DNA of 11,216 nt from an uncultured Clostridia bacterium (GTDB taxonomy: Bacteria; Bacillota; Clostridia; Oscillospirales; Oscillospiraceae): NCBI GenBank assembly GCA_937894515.1, contig CALCRH010000146.1:1-11216 (forward strand), given 5' to 3'. Below are positions 5,121 to 11,216 of the stretch, piece by piece (position 1 is the stretch's first letter; each line of letters starts with the position of its first letter). A program made the position numbers and the translations under genes. The notes below the pieces were generated by a model. The model was not told the origin of the DNA. It made no database searches and saw nothing but the letters and a program-made list of their open reading frames with translations.

Positions 5121-6749
5121 TCAATTCTCCTGCCGGACAGTCCATTCAATTTCTTTTCCGCTTTTCAGGATGAGCAGGATTTTGTCCTTGGCGAGAACCT
5201 TCACGGTATCCACCAGCTGGCGTACCAGGGTGTCATCCCATTCGGTAAGCTCTGCCGAGAAGTTGTTCATGGCTTCGACAGCCGCTGCAGTCTTATTTGT
5301 TATCTCGATGTTGTTTGCCTGCTCCGCTGCAATGGCTGCTTTCCGCTTCTTCAGCTCTGCGATCTCGTTCATGATTTCCTTGAACTGATCGGAGTATGCG
5401 GCAAGGCCGCCGTTATCCTTGGCTTCTTTCATCAGCTGGTTTGTTCTGGCGTTAAGCTCTGCAATGCGCTTGTCGATATCGCCTACGCTCATGAACTCAC
5501 CCGGTATCGGATTGAGTTCCGTCTGCATGGCATCTGTGATCTGCCGGATCAGCACCGTGCGCTCTGCCATGATGGAGTTCAGCGCCTCCATAATGGCGTT
5601 TTGCAGCGGCACCTCATCCATTGTCGGGGAGTTGTGGCAGTATTTCTTGCCGTAGTCAAGTCGGCTGATACAGCGCCACACGATGCGTTTCTCGCCCTTT
5701 TGCGTCCAGGTGCATCTCTTATAGAGAGTGCCGCACTCGCCGCAGACAAGGCGCTCCGTAAGGGCGTATTTGCCCGAATATCGTGTCAGTCCGGTAGACG
5801 CCGTTTTCTTGGACGGCGCTTTGGAACCGGCCCTCCGTGCGATTTCGCTCTGCGTTCTTTGGAAGATCTGCCGGTCTATGATTCCTTCGTGATTGTTCTC
5901 TACGAGGTACATGGGGAGCTGCCCGTTGTTTTTCTCCACCTTGCCGGAGATACAGTCGCTGACGAAGGTCTTTTGCAGCAGCACATCACCGCAGTATTTT
6001 TCGTTCCGCAGGATGCGCTGCAGCACAGCTACCGACCATTCCTCGGATTTTCCGGGGGTTGGGATTTTTTCTTCATTGAGCCGACTCTTGATAGCTTGTA
6101 GCGTCTCTCCGGCGAGGTAGGTCTTGAAGATGGTTTTGATGACTTCGGCTTCCTCCGGTATGATTTCCGGCGTATTGTCTTGGCCTTTCCGGTAGCCATA
6201 CAGTCGGGTATATTGGAAGCTCACCTTGCCCTCGCGCATGGCCTGCCGTTTGCCCCAGCGGATGTTGGCAGACATGGATTCGCTTTCTGCCTGTGCCAAG
6301 GCACCCATCATAGTGGTGATCAGCTCGCTGTCGGTTTCAAGCGTATTGATGTTCTCCTTTTCGAAGATGACGGCGATGCCAAGTCCTTTCAGCACTCGAA
6401 TGTAGTTCAGGCAGTCCACGGTATTGCGAGCGAAGCGGGAGATGGATTTGGCAAGGACAAGGTCGATTTTCTTCTGCTTACAGAGTCGAATCATACGGAG
6501 AAATTCCGGGCGCTTTCTGGCCTGCGTACCCGTAATGCCCTCATCGGCAAAGATGCCTGCCATCGTCCATGCCGGGTTGCTCATGATTTTGTCGGTGTAG
6601 TAGGTCTTCTGCGCTTCATAGCTGGTCAGCTGTTCCTCATCGTCCGTGGATACGCGGCAATAGGCAGCTACGCGCAGCTGGCGGTGAGAAGACTTCTCAG
6701 CAGCTACATCCGGATTGGCAGGGATGAATTTTACAACCTTGCTTGCCAT
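5121..6749 (-). CDS. Large serine recombinase, third of the cassette
   Basis: A 542-residue protein. Residues about 25-165 form the resolvase catalytic domain with AAYCRVSTDDEEQ (catalytic serine at 34, arginine at 32), FADEGITGTQARKRPEF and KSISRFARN at 101-109. The recombinase domain follows (YGYRKGQDNTPEIIPEEAEV onward), then a zinc ribbon with Cys336, Cys339, Cys360 and Cys371, then a coiled-coil-like stretch (about 425-475) and a C-terminal tail. The order and length match large serine recombinases such as TnpX or phage integrases, which catalyse integration and excision by staggered cuts with a 5'-phosphoserine link. The ATG at 6749 has AGGAG nine bases upstream and lies 17 bases after the previous gene's stop. 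It is complete, with all catalytic residues visible. Confidence 0.93.
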   Translation of the reverse strand: MASKVVKFIPANPDVAAEKSSHRQLRVAAYCRVSTDDEEQLTSYEAQKTYYTDKIMSNPAWTMAGIFADEGITGTQARKRPEFLRMIRLCKQKKIDLVLAKSISRFARNTVDCLNYIRVLKGLGIAVIFEKENINTLETDSELITTMMGALAQAESESMSANIRWGKRQAMREGKVSFQYTRLYGYRKGQDNTPEIIPEEAEVIKTIFKTYLAGETLQAIKSRLNEEKIPTPGKSEEWSVAVLQRILRNEKYCGDVLLQKTFVSDCISGKVEKNNGQLPMYLVENNHEGIIDRQIFQRTQSEIARRAGSKAPSKKTASTGLTRYSGKYALTERLVCGECGTLYKRCTWTQKGEKRIVWRCISRLDYGKKYCHNSPTMDEVPLQNAIMEALNSIMAERTVLIRQITDAMQTELNPIPGEFMSVGDIDKRIAELNARTNQLMKEAKDNGGLAAYSDQFKEIMNEIAELKKRKAAIAAEQANNIEITNKTAAAVEAMNNFSAELTEWDDTLVRQLVDTVKVLAKDKILLILKSGKEIEWTVRQEN

Positions 6750-6766
6750 TTCTCGTTACTCCTTTT

Positions 6767-7606
6767 TCACAGTTTACCGTTGCGCTTTATTGTTTGGTTA
6801 TTCTTCAGGGTGATTGCTATGCCTCCGTCCGGACTCACGGTGATCCGGTCGACGGCGGTCTGAAGGACTTGTTTCAGGGGGAGTCCGCTATTGGGCATAG
6901 CGATGAAGAACTCCCGCAGGCGCTGGGTTTCGTACTGGCTATTCCCTAAGCGGTTATACTTTTCTGCGGCGATCTGCATCGCCAGCTTTTTGGCAGTTTC
7001 AAGATCGCAGTCTGTCTTATTCAGCTCACGATTCAGCTCGTTTTCCATACGCATGATGGCCTGATCCGATGCATCTGAACTATTCTTTTGGATAGCGATG
7101 CAATCTGGCGCTTCGGTAATCTGCGTAAGTATTGCTTGCACACCTTCAAGGATGCTTTCTCCGGTAGCCTTTACATGACCATCTTGGTATGCGGCGCACG
7201 TCCAGTATTTGTAGTTCCGACGGCGCAGCACAGGCTCACCGCATTCGCTGCAGTAGCAGATGTGTCCGAGGGCTACCATGTTTTCATCGCTTATCTTGCA
7301 GTGCGAGCCGTTTTTCTGCACGCTGCTTTTCACTTGGCAGTTGAGTTCTGCAGAGATGATCCGGGGATACTCACAACCAGCGTATCGGGTATCTGCAAGG
7401 ATTCGGGCAACCATGTTCTTATTCCATACTTTGCCGACATCGTAGCGGATGCTCTTTCGGTTGAGCCTATCTGCCAGGTTTCTATAGGATTCTCCGGCAG
7501 CGTACTGCTCGTAGATCCAGGCAACGGTTTCAGCTTCTTCCTTTTTGCTGCGCACTGTGCCGTTTTCCAGCGTATAGCCGAATGGTATTTTTCGTATCGT
7601 TGCCAT
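6767..7606 (-). CDS. Recombinase-like protein lacking the catalytic domain
   Basis: A 279-residue protein. It begins directly at the recombinase DNA-binding domain (IPFGYTLENGTV, aligning with SPLGYRMVKGQL of the upstream recombinase), then KNMVARILADTRYAG, a zinc ribbon with Cys119, Cys122 and Cys137, and a coiled-coil region (about 180-225). The N-terminal resolvase domain with serine and SRFARN motifs is absent. The start ATG overlaps the previous stop by one base (TGATG), so the short form is a designed gene rather than a broken one, and it lies between two full recombinases. It probably binds DNA or its partners as an accessory subunit, for instance setting att-site choice or direction; it cannot cut DNA itself. 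This role is inference. Confidence 0.85.
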   Translation of the reverse strand: MATIRKIPFGYTLENGTVRSKKEEAETVAWIYEQYAAGESYRNLADRLNRKSIRYDVGKVWNKNMVARILADTRYAGCEYPRIISAELNCQVKSSVQKNGSHCKISDENMVALGHICYCSECGEPVLRRRNYKYWTCAAYQDGHVKATGESILEGVQAILTQITEAPDCIAIQKNSSDASDQAIMRMENELNRELNKTDCDLETAKKLAMQIAAEKYNRLGNSQYETQRLREFFIAMPNSGLPLKQVLQTAVDRITVSPDGGIAITLKNNQTIKRNGKL

Positions 7607-9198
7607 CAGCGCACCGTCCTCTCTATGGTTTCCTGCAGTTCAAGCCCGTTTCGCAGCTGGAAGCGAAGGTGCGTATTGTCCTCGATGATAATGGCGGTCA
7701 CGAGTTCTTCAAAGAGGCCATCGTCAAATTCAGTGAGGCTTTCCGGACTGTTTTCGAGGATTTCGATGGTTCGCTTTGTTTCTTTCAGTGTCTCGTCATC
7801 CTTGGAGCTTACGAGTCGTTCCTTTTCCAGCTTGGCTTGGCGCATCTGTGCAGCCAGATCATTCTTTTGGGAGATATAGAAATCAGGATCAGCAAGTCCC
7901 AAGCTGTTTAGCTCGGATAGTTGCTGATCCTGTTCTGCAATATCGGAAATCCTCTTATTCAGTTCAATGACGTCCACGCTCCAGAGCATCTTCCGATTCC
8001 GAAGTTGTGTCAGGTCTTTTTCAAGCTCTTTCAGCAGGCACATGTTGTCCAGCTTCAGCTTGAAGTACAGACGAAGGAAGGCTTTTTTGATCTCATCATC
8101 CGGTATCGGCCCGGTAGGACAGAGCATCGCATTTTTGTTGTGCGTATAGCACACCCAATTGACTTTGCCGTTTTCTGCCTTGTGTCTGGCCAAGGCTCCG
8201 CAGTAACCGCAGTGGATTTTCTGCATGAAAGGGGAGCTGTTGCGGTTGCGGCTGACTTTCTCAGAGCGGCTGGCCATAAGGGATTTAGCAGCGGCAAAGG
8301 TTTCTTTATCGATGATGGGAGGATTGCTGCCCTCCACATAGTATTGAGGCACTTCGCCGTGATTCAACTTCCTTTGCGGTGGGAAGGTTTCGGTGGTGTA
8401 GCTTTTTTGAAGCAAGGCGTTACCGATATATCTTTCGTTGGACAGTATATAGGAGATAGTGGATGAATTCCAGACACGCTTTCTATCTTTGGCTTGAACT
8501 CCCATTTCCTGCAGCTTTGCACCAATTGCTTTGCAGCTCTTGCCGGAGAGATAGTCTCGGAAGATCATCCGGACAATGGCGGCCTCGTCCTCGTCTATTT
8601 CCAGCTGACCTTTCACCATGCGGTATCCCAAAGGACTTTTGCAGGTGTTGAATTCACCGGAGGCCATACGCTTTTCATAGCTCCAGCGCATGTTCTTGCC
8701 GATGGATTCGCTCTCAGCTTGCGCAAGACCGGCGAATACTGCAGTGAGCATTTCGCCGGTCACGATGGATGTGTCGATATTCTGTTCTTCGAAGTAGATG
8801 CTGACGCCAATGGATTTCAGATGCCGGATGATGGTCAGGCACTCCTTGGCATTTCTTGCGAAGCGGGAGATGGACTTGGTGATGATCCTGTCGATCTTGC
8901 CGCGCTCGCAGTCAGCGATCATCCTTTGGAAGTCGCCGCGCTTTTCGGCAGATCTGCCGGAGATACCCTCATCGGCGTACACATCGACCATTTCCCACTG
9001 ATCATTGCTTTCGATCAGCTTGGTGAAGTAGGTGTTCTGTGCGGCGAAGGAGTTGAGCTGGTCGCTGGAGTCAGAGCTGACACGAGCATAGCCTGCAACT
9101 CTCAGCTTCTTTTGCTCCTGTTTCTGAGTTGCTTCGATGACGATAACCCGTCTGTCTTTCAGGGCGTTACTACCGTCTGTCTTTGACTGGCTGCTCAT
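7606..9198 (-). CDS. Large serine recombinase, first of the cassette
   Basis: A 530-residue protein. Residues 32-180 form the resolvase domain with VAGYARVSSDSSDQ (catalytic Ser41, Arg39), YADEGISGRSAEKRGDF and KSISRFARN (108-116). A recombinase domain follows from about 188, then a zinc ribbon with Cys330, Cys333, Cys350 and Cys360, and a coiled coil around 380-480. It is a complete large serine recombinase that should act in integration or excision of the element, alone or with the two downstream products. ATG 9198 was chosen for the AAGGAGG eight bases ahead; the longer upstream frame has no site. A weak extended -10 (TGGTATTGT on the minus strand, near 9236-9228) might start transcription here, though read-through from upstream is equally likely. 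Confidence 0.93.
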   Translation of the reverse strand: MSSQSKTDGSNALKDRRVIVIEATQKQEQKKLRVAGYARVSSDSSDQLNSFAAQNTYFTKLIESNDQWEMVDVYADEGISGRSAEKRGDFQRMIADCERGKIDRIITKSISRFARNAKECLTIIRHLKSIGVSIYFEEQNIDTSIVTGEMLTAVFAGLAQAESESIGKNMRWSYEKRMASGEFNTCKSPLGYRMVKGQLEIDEDEAAIVRMIFRDYLSGKSCKAIGAKLQEMGVQAKDRKRVWNSSTISYILSNERYIGNALLQKSYTTETFPPQRKLNHGEVPQYYVEGSNPPIIDKETFAAAKSLMASRSEKVSRNRNSSPFMQKIHCGYCGALARHKAENGKVNWVCYTHNKNAMLCPTGPIPDDEIKKAFLRLYFKLKLDNMCLLKELEKDLTQLRNRKMLWSVDVIELNKRISDIAEQDQQLSELNSLGLADPDFYISQKNDLAAQMRQAKLEKERLVSSKDDETLKETKRTIEILENSPESLTEFDDGLFEELVTAIIIEDNTHLRFQLRNGLELQETIERTVR

Positions 9199-9279
9199 GC
9201 GCTTCACCTCCTTTTTTCGCAAAACGAACAATACCACAACACGTTTGAAATAGCTACTGAAATATCTTTTTTAACACAA

Positions 9280-9420
9280 TTAAATCACGATGATCGTCGC
9301 GCCCGTTTTCGCGGCGATAGCTCGCGCTACCTTCTTGGCTTCGGCTTCTGTCAGGATGCCAAGGCTCTTGAGATGATCGAGGTATTTCAGGATACCGAGA
9401 TAGTTGACATCAGCGTTCAT
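9280..9420 (-). CDS. 46-residue ORF ahead of the recombinases, SHOCT-like
   Basis: A short gene translating as MNADVNYLGILKYLDHLKSL, then GILTEAEAKKVARAIAAKTG and ATIIVI. AGAAAGGA lies nine bases ahead of the ATG, a good Gram-positive ribosome binding site, and the stop is 81 bases before the first recombinase start. The GILTEAEAKKV part resembles the short helical SHOCT-type turn seen in other small element proteins, including the 62-residue protein downstream of the cassette. It may be an accessory factor or a leader peptide tied to recombinase expression. No function can be assigned from sequence. Confidence 0.65.
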   Translation of the reverse strand: MNADVNYLGILKYLDHLKSLGILTEAEAKKVARAIAAKTGATIIVI

Positions 9421-9500
9421 GATCTTTTTTCCTTTCTGCCTTTAATGACACAAGTACGGAGGGCACAGCTGCTCTCCATAGTTCTATCATCAAAGGGTAT

Positions 9501-9536
9501 CGGATGCCCCACGGCTGGTCGTCCGCAGGGCATCCG
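9501..9536. repeat. 9-bp hairpin in the recombinase leader
   Basis: CGGATGCCC (9501-9509) pairs perfectly with 9528-9536 around an 18-base loop holding an inner CGG/CCG pair (9512-9514 with 9523-9525). The minus-strand product has no U-tract, so termination toward the recombinases is unlikely; it may be the last domain of the candidate RNA or a leader element ahead of the 46-residue ORF. Confidence 0.6.
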
Positions 9537-9574
9537 TTATCTCTTTTGATTGTTTGGTTTCTTTTGCCGTCCGT

Positions 9575-9934
9575 ATTTGACACTACTTCCCCGGACATGG
9601 GCGGTCAACTAAACTGCGATTGGCATCGCACTCCGGGAATCTCACCCCTCCGAGGATCGCTCCGAGCTGCCCCCATTGCTTGAGTCTGTGGCTGGGCAGG
9701 GGTACCATTATAGGCTGACGAGGTCATTGCGAAACAGCTTGCCAGAGCTGCTTTTGGCTGAGTGGGAACCGCTATGCACCTTCTTGCCGTTCTTTCATAC
9801 GAGAAAACTCGTACAGGTGGTCTTGGCGCACTCGCCGCATCGCTTTTCCGGTTAAGGCTCGTCAGCTGATGTTATTTAGCTGCCGGATATGAAGTTTTCG
9901 AGGTTCAGTGGAGGTTCAAAAAAGATCCTCTCAC
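9575..9934 (-). ncRNA. Candidate structured RNA beside the recombinases
   Basis: This stretch of about 360 bases has no credible coding frame but many complementary segments. Long-range: 9714-9722 with 9858-9866 (GCTGACGAG, 9 bp); 9767-9777 with 9837-9853 (interrupted 10 bp). Local: 9798-9803 with 9808-9813 around a 4-base loop; 9732-9739 with 9746-9753 (8 pairs, one GU); 9825-9828 with 9833-9836; 9615-9620 with 9625-9630; 9587-9595 with 9632-9639 (8 pairs, one bulge) enclosing the last; 9644-9649 with 9698-9703 enclosing 9668-9672 with 9694-9698. An alternative pairing, 9847-9851 with 9883-9887 plus 9863-9867 with 9878-9882, excludes the 9-bp helix or forms a pseudoknot. A hairpin at 9908-9934 could be the 5' end. 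Strand is chosen from neighbours and the promoter candidate. I cannot match it to a named RNA class. Confidence 0.6.
9900..9918. repeat. Direct repeat GAGGTTCA, 11-base period
   Basis: GAGGTTCA occurs at 9900-9907 and again at 9911-9918. The spacing is close to one helical turn, compatible with side-by-side protein sites, though the second copy also forms part of the hairpin at 9908-9934. Confidence 0.5.
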
Positions 9935-9935
9935 T

Positions 9936-9966
9936 TGTATAGGGTAAAAACTAAGGGGTTTAACAA
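9936..9966 (-). promoter_or_regulatory. Possible promoter of the candidate RNA
   Basis: On the minus strand TATACA (9941-9936) is preceded by TTAAAC at a spacing of 16, or by TTGTTA at 19. Both overlap the end of the sigma-like gene. Transcription would begin at about 9929, at or inside the hairpin at 9908-9934. A second exact -10 (TATAAT on the minus strand, 9712-9707) inside the RNA region lacks a good -35. Confidence 0.35.
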
Positions 9967-10406
9967 CCCTGATTTTCAAAAAAATTTTCAAGTTTCTTCA
10001 AAATCCGGTTTTTCTTCTTGCAAATTGCCTGCTGCGTGACGCCATTACGCATGGCAAAAGCCTTCTCGCTCACCTTGCGGAAATACAGGGCGTAGATCAG
10101 TTCGTATTCGTCCGGAGTCAGAAGTGTCATGAAGTTGTAGAGCTGCGAGATGAGCATTTTCTCAATGACGATATCCTCCGGATCGTTTTCTTCGTCTGAA
10201 TACTTCTCCAGCCATTCTTCTTCACCGTCGTTATAGCCGATCAAACCGCTGAACTGGATTTCGTTCTTGTAAAAGCGTCGACTGTTGTTTTTCATATTCC
10301 AAGTGCTGCGCATGTACTCATCAAAGACGGCCTTGGTAACACGCACCTTCTCATACTCGCCGGTAGTGGTGTTGTAGACATTCAGAACGTAGATTTCGTT
10401 AGACAT
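9960..10406 (-). CDS. Small sigma-70 region 4-like protein
   Basis: A 148-residue protein starting MSNEIYVLNVYNTTTGEYEK. The C-terminal part (about 94-148: LLTPDEYELIYALYFRKVSE, then FAMRNGVTQQAICKKKNRIL) has the layout of sigma region 4, with a helix-turn-helix at about 114-134 for -35 recognition. The N-terminal half has no clear region 2, so it may act as a partial sigma or a transcription activator rather than a complete sigma factor. I know this protein type as a common neighbour of recombinases in Clostridia elements. The ATG at 10406 has AAGGAG eight bases upstream; a TTG 15 codons earlier has none. It lies just ahead of the candidate RNA and recombinases and may control them; that link is inference. 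Confidence 0.8.
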   Translation of the reverse strand: MSNEIYVLNVYNTTTGEYEKVRVTKAVFDEYMRSTWNMKNNSRRFYKNEIQFSGLIGYNDGEEEWLEKYSDEENDPEDIVIEKMLISQLYNFMTLLTPDEYELIYALYFRKVSEKAFAMRNGVTQQAICKKKNRILKKLENFFENQGC

Positions 10407-10423
10407 TTTTCTAATCTCCTTTT

Positions 10424-10458
10424 TGATTTTTTGAATTTGGTGGGAAGTCAAAAAATCA
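10424..10458. promoter_or_regulatory. 11-bp inverted repeat ahead of the sigma-like gene
   Basis: TGATTTTTTGA (10424-10434) pairs perfectly with TCAAAAAATCA (10448-10458) around a 13-base loop. It lies directly upstream of the AAGGAG site of the sigma-like gene. It could be an operator or an mRNA hairpin near the ribosome binding site; being rich in AT it would be a weak RNA stem. Confidence 0.55.
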
Positions 10459-10508
10459 GGAGATCAGGGAGGCCGTATCTCACGGAGCCAAAAGCGTTGG
10501 GCAAACAT

Positions 10509-10551
10509 AAAAAGTCCTTTCCCAAGCAAGTCAGGAAAGGACTATCTTTTT
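10509..10551. terminator. Bidirectional intrinsic terminator
   Basis: A 10-bp perfect stem pairs 10513-10522 (AGTCCTTTCC) with 10534-10543. T-runs follow on both strands (TTTTT at 10547-10551 on plus; five T on minus, complement of 10509-10513). It lies between the zinc-ribbon gene and the sigma-like gene, the second of two terminators there. The rest of the 316-base gap (10407-10722) holds the inverted repeat at 10424-10458, a small 5-bp hairpin at 10650-10663 and no gene or clear promoter. Confidence 0.83.
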
Positions 10552-10577
10552 ACCGTGTGAAGCAAGGGAGTATGCGC

Positions 10578-10641
10578 AAAAAATGCGCCGTGGAATCAGA
10601 AGGTATGGTTATCCCATACCCTCTGGCTTCACCCGGCGCAT
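10578..10641 (-). terminator. Terminator after the zinc-ribbon gene
   Basis: ATGCGCCG (10583-10590) pairs with 10634-10641, and inside it CAGAAGGTATGG pairs with CCATACCCTCTG (11 of 12 positions). On the minus strand the stem is followed by six T residues (complement of 10578-10583). It closes the unit containing the zinc-ribbon protein. Confidence 0.87.
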
Positions 10642-10722
10642 GATAGCTACGAAATCAGTTTCGCACTCCGCTTGCTCGATATAAAGTCACAGGGACAATG
10701 ATTCAATTGTGAGGATTTGCGG

Positions 10723-10992
10723 TTATCGTCTGGCCTGCAGCCATCGGGTATATCGATGTCTGCGGAAGTAGCCGACATTGAAGGTTGTAATGCTCTTGCA
10801 GTTGTTGCACTTCATTTTCAGATGCCCACCGCTGTCGGTAAAGAGCGTAGCAATATATCTTCTGCAGTAGGGGCAATGCAATTCTCGCTGGGTAAGGCTG
10901 AGGCTTTCTGTGAAGGATCGCTCAATCTTGTCCTGCACATCCGGCGCTACCGGCTTGTGCTTATCCGTTCTCACTTCTGCATACTGGATCAT
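10723..10992 (-). CDS. Small zinc-ribbon protein, Com-like motif layout
   Basis: An 89-residue protein. It has two Cys pairs, CPYC at 40-43 and CNNC at 62-65, separated by 18 residues (RRYIATLFTDSGGHLKMK), the layout of a single treble-clef or ribbon zinc site. The basic tail (YFRRHRYTRWLQARR) suggests nucleic acid binding. The layout recalls phage Mu Com, a translation activator that binds mRNA, but I cannot claim homology. The start ATG overlaps the upstream stop as ATGA with GGAGGT five bases ahead, so it is coupled to the previous gene. A terminator follows. Probable role: regulatory or RNA/DNA-binding accessory protein. Confidence 0.75.
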   Translation of the reverse strand: MIQYAEVRTDKHKPVAPDVQDKIERSFTESLSLTQRELHCPYCRRYIATLFTDSGGHLKMKCNNCKSITTFNVGYFRRHRYTRWLQARR

Positions 10993-11216
10993 GACACACC
11001 TCCGAAGTTCATCTCCGAGGCAATGTACTCAGACATGGGGCGAAAGTCGAGGAGCTTGAGTTTCCGGAAACGAGTGATAAGGGCAGAGAAGGAAACACCC
11101 ATTGAATCTGCCATCATCTGAACGGCGGAGATTCCTTTTTCGGGCTCGATACCGGCGTGAGCGGCTTTTCCGGTGAATTCGCAGTGCATCTTGTATGCTC
11201 CGGGGCCTCCGGTGCG
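10989..11216 (-). CDS. C-terminal end of a possible ImmA/IrrE-family protein
   Basis: The frame is open to the window edge, so only the last 75 or so residues are visible and the true start lies outside; the ATG at 11189 is internal. The tail reads ISAVQMMADSMGVSFSALIT, then RFRKLKLLDFRPMSEYIASE. A helical end with this kind of QMMADSMGVSFSAL segment followed by a leucine-rich RLKELKLL-like helix is typical of ImmA/IrrE peptidases, which cleave repressors of mobile elements. The HExxH zinc motif would lie upstream and is not visible, so this is a tentative call. Its stop overlaps the start of the zinc-ribbon gene by four bases. Confidence 0.5.
   Translation of the reverse strand, partial: RTGGPGAYKMHCEFTGKAAHAGIEPEKGISAVQMMADSMGVSFSALITRFRKLKLLDFRPMSEYIASEMNFGGVS

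Noticed and set aside
4806..6101. Long plus-strand open frame of 431 codons opposite the third recombinase
   Set aside because: It is antisense to a complete serine recombinase, has a cysteine- and histidine-rich translation without recognisable motifs, and no ribosome binding site; it is a shadow frame.
9410..9598. Minus-strand open frame of 62 codons in the leader of the recombinases
   Set aside because: It contains the 9-bp hairpin, overlaps the start and ribosome binding site of the better 46-residue ORF, and has no ribosome binding site of its own.
9575..9934. Group I or group II intron or RNase P RNA
   Set aside because: I looked for the conserved group I core pairs, a group II domain V hairpin and the RNase P consensus blocks and saw none of them; nothing is spliced into an ORF here.
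9900..9934. tRNA gene remnant, because GGTTCAA resembles a T-loop
   Set aside because: No anticodon arm, D-arm or acceptor stem can be drawn around it, and the segment folds as a simple hairpin.
10431..10643. Plus-strand open frame of 70 codons between the sigma-like and zinc-ribbon genes
   Set aside because: It runs through two terminator hairpins and the inverted repeat, with no credible start signal.
1..11216. CRISPR array or Cas genes
   Set aside because: No regularly spaced repeats of 25-40 bases are visible on either strand; the repeats found are hairpins and short pairs.

Overview
The window looks like part of a mobile element, probably an integrative or conjugative element, of a gut-type Clostridia (Firmicutes). 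The reasons are clear AAGGAGG-type ribosome binding sites, moderate base composition, and a gene set I know from Clostridia elements: serine recombinases, a small sigma-like factor and ArdA antirestriction proteins. The species cannot be fixed from the sequence. Almost everything is read from the minus strand, so biological order runs from high to low coordinates. The only plus-strand gene I accept is a small XRE-type regulator.

Layout in transcription order. At 11216-10723 lie the end of a gene that may be ImmA/IrrE-like and an overlapping small zinc-ribbon protein, closed by a strong terminator. At 10406-9960 is a short sigma-70 region 4-like protein with an inverted repeat just upstream of its ribosome binding site. 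At about 9934-9420 is a gene-free stretch packed with nested and long-range base pairing, which I read as a candidate structured RNA on the minus strand. At 9420-5121 come a 46-residue ORF and a chain of three serine-recombinase genes, the middle one lacking the catalytic domain.

A strong promoter at 5092-5064 then starts two overlapping small genes (62 and 91 residues), which end at a bidirectional terminator facing the XRE gene (4202-4441, plus strand). The XRE gene is divergent from a SLOG-like protein coupled to a membrane-anchored CxxC protein. After another hairpin terminator comes an antirestriction module: a gene of unknown function broken by a one-base frameshift, then two overlapping ArdA-family genes, each of which appears to hold two ArdA-like units. 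Two terminators close the unit at the left edge.

Together the genes suggest a maintenance and transfer module: recombinases to move the element, ArdA proteins to blunt host restriction on arrival, and small regulators (XRE, sigma-like, zinc ribbon, possible ImmA) to control expression. No relaxase, conjugation ATPase or attachment site was found in the window, so the element's ends and type remain inferred. The candidate RNA beside the recombinases is the most interesting item.
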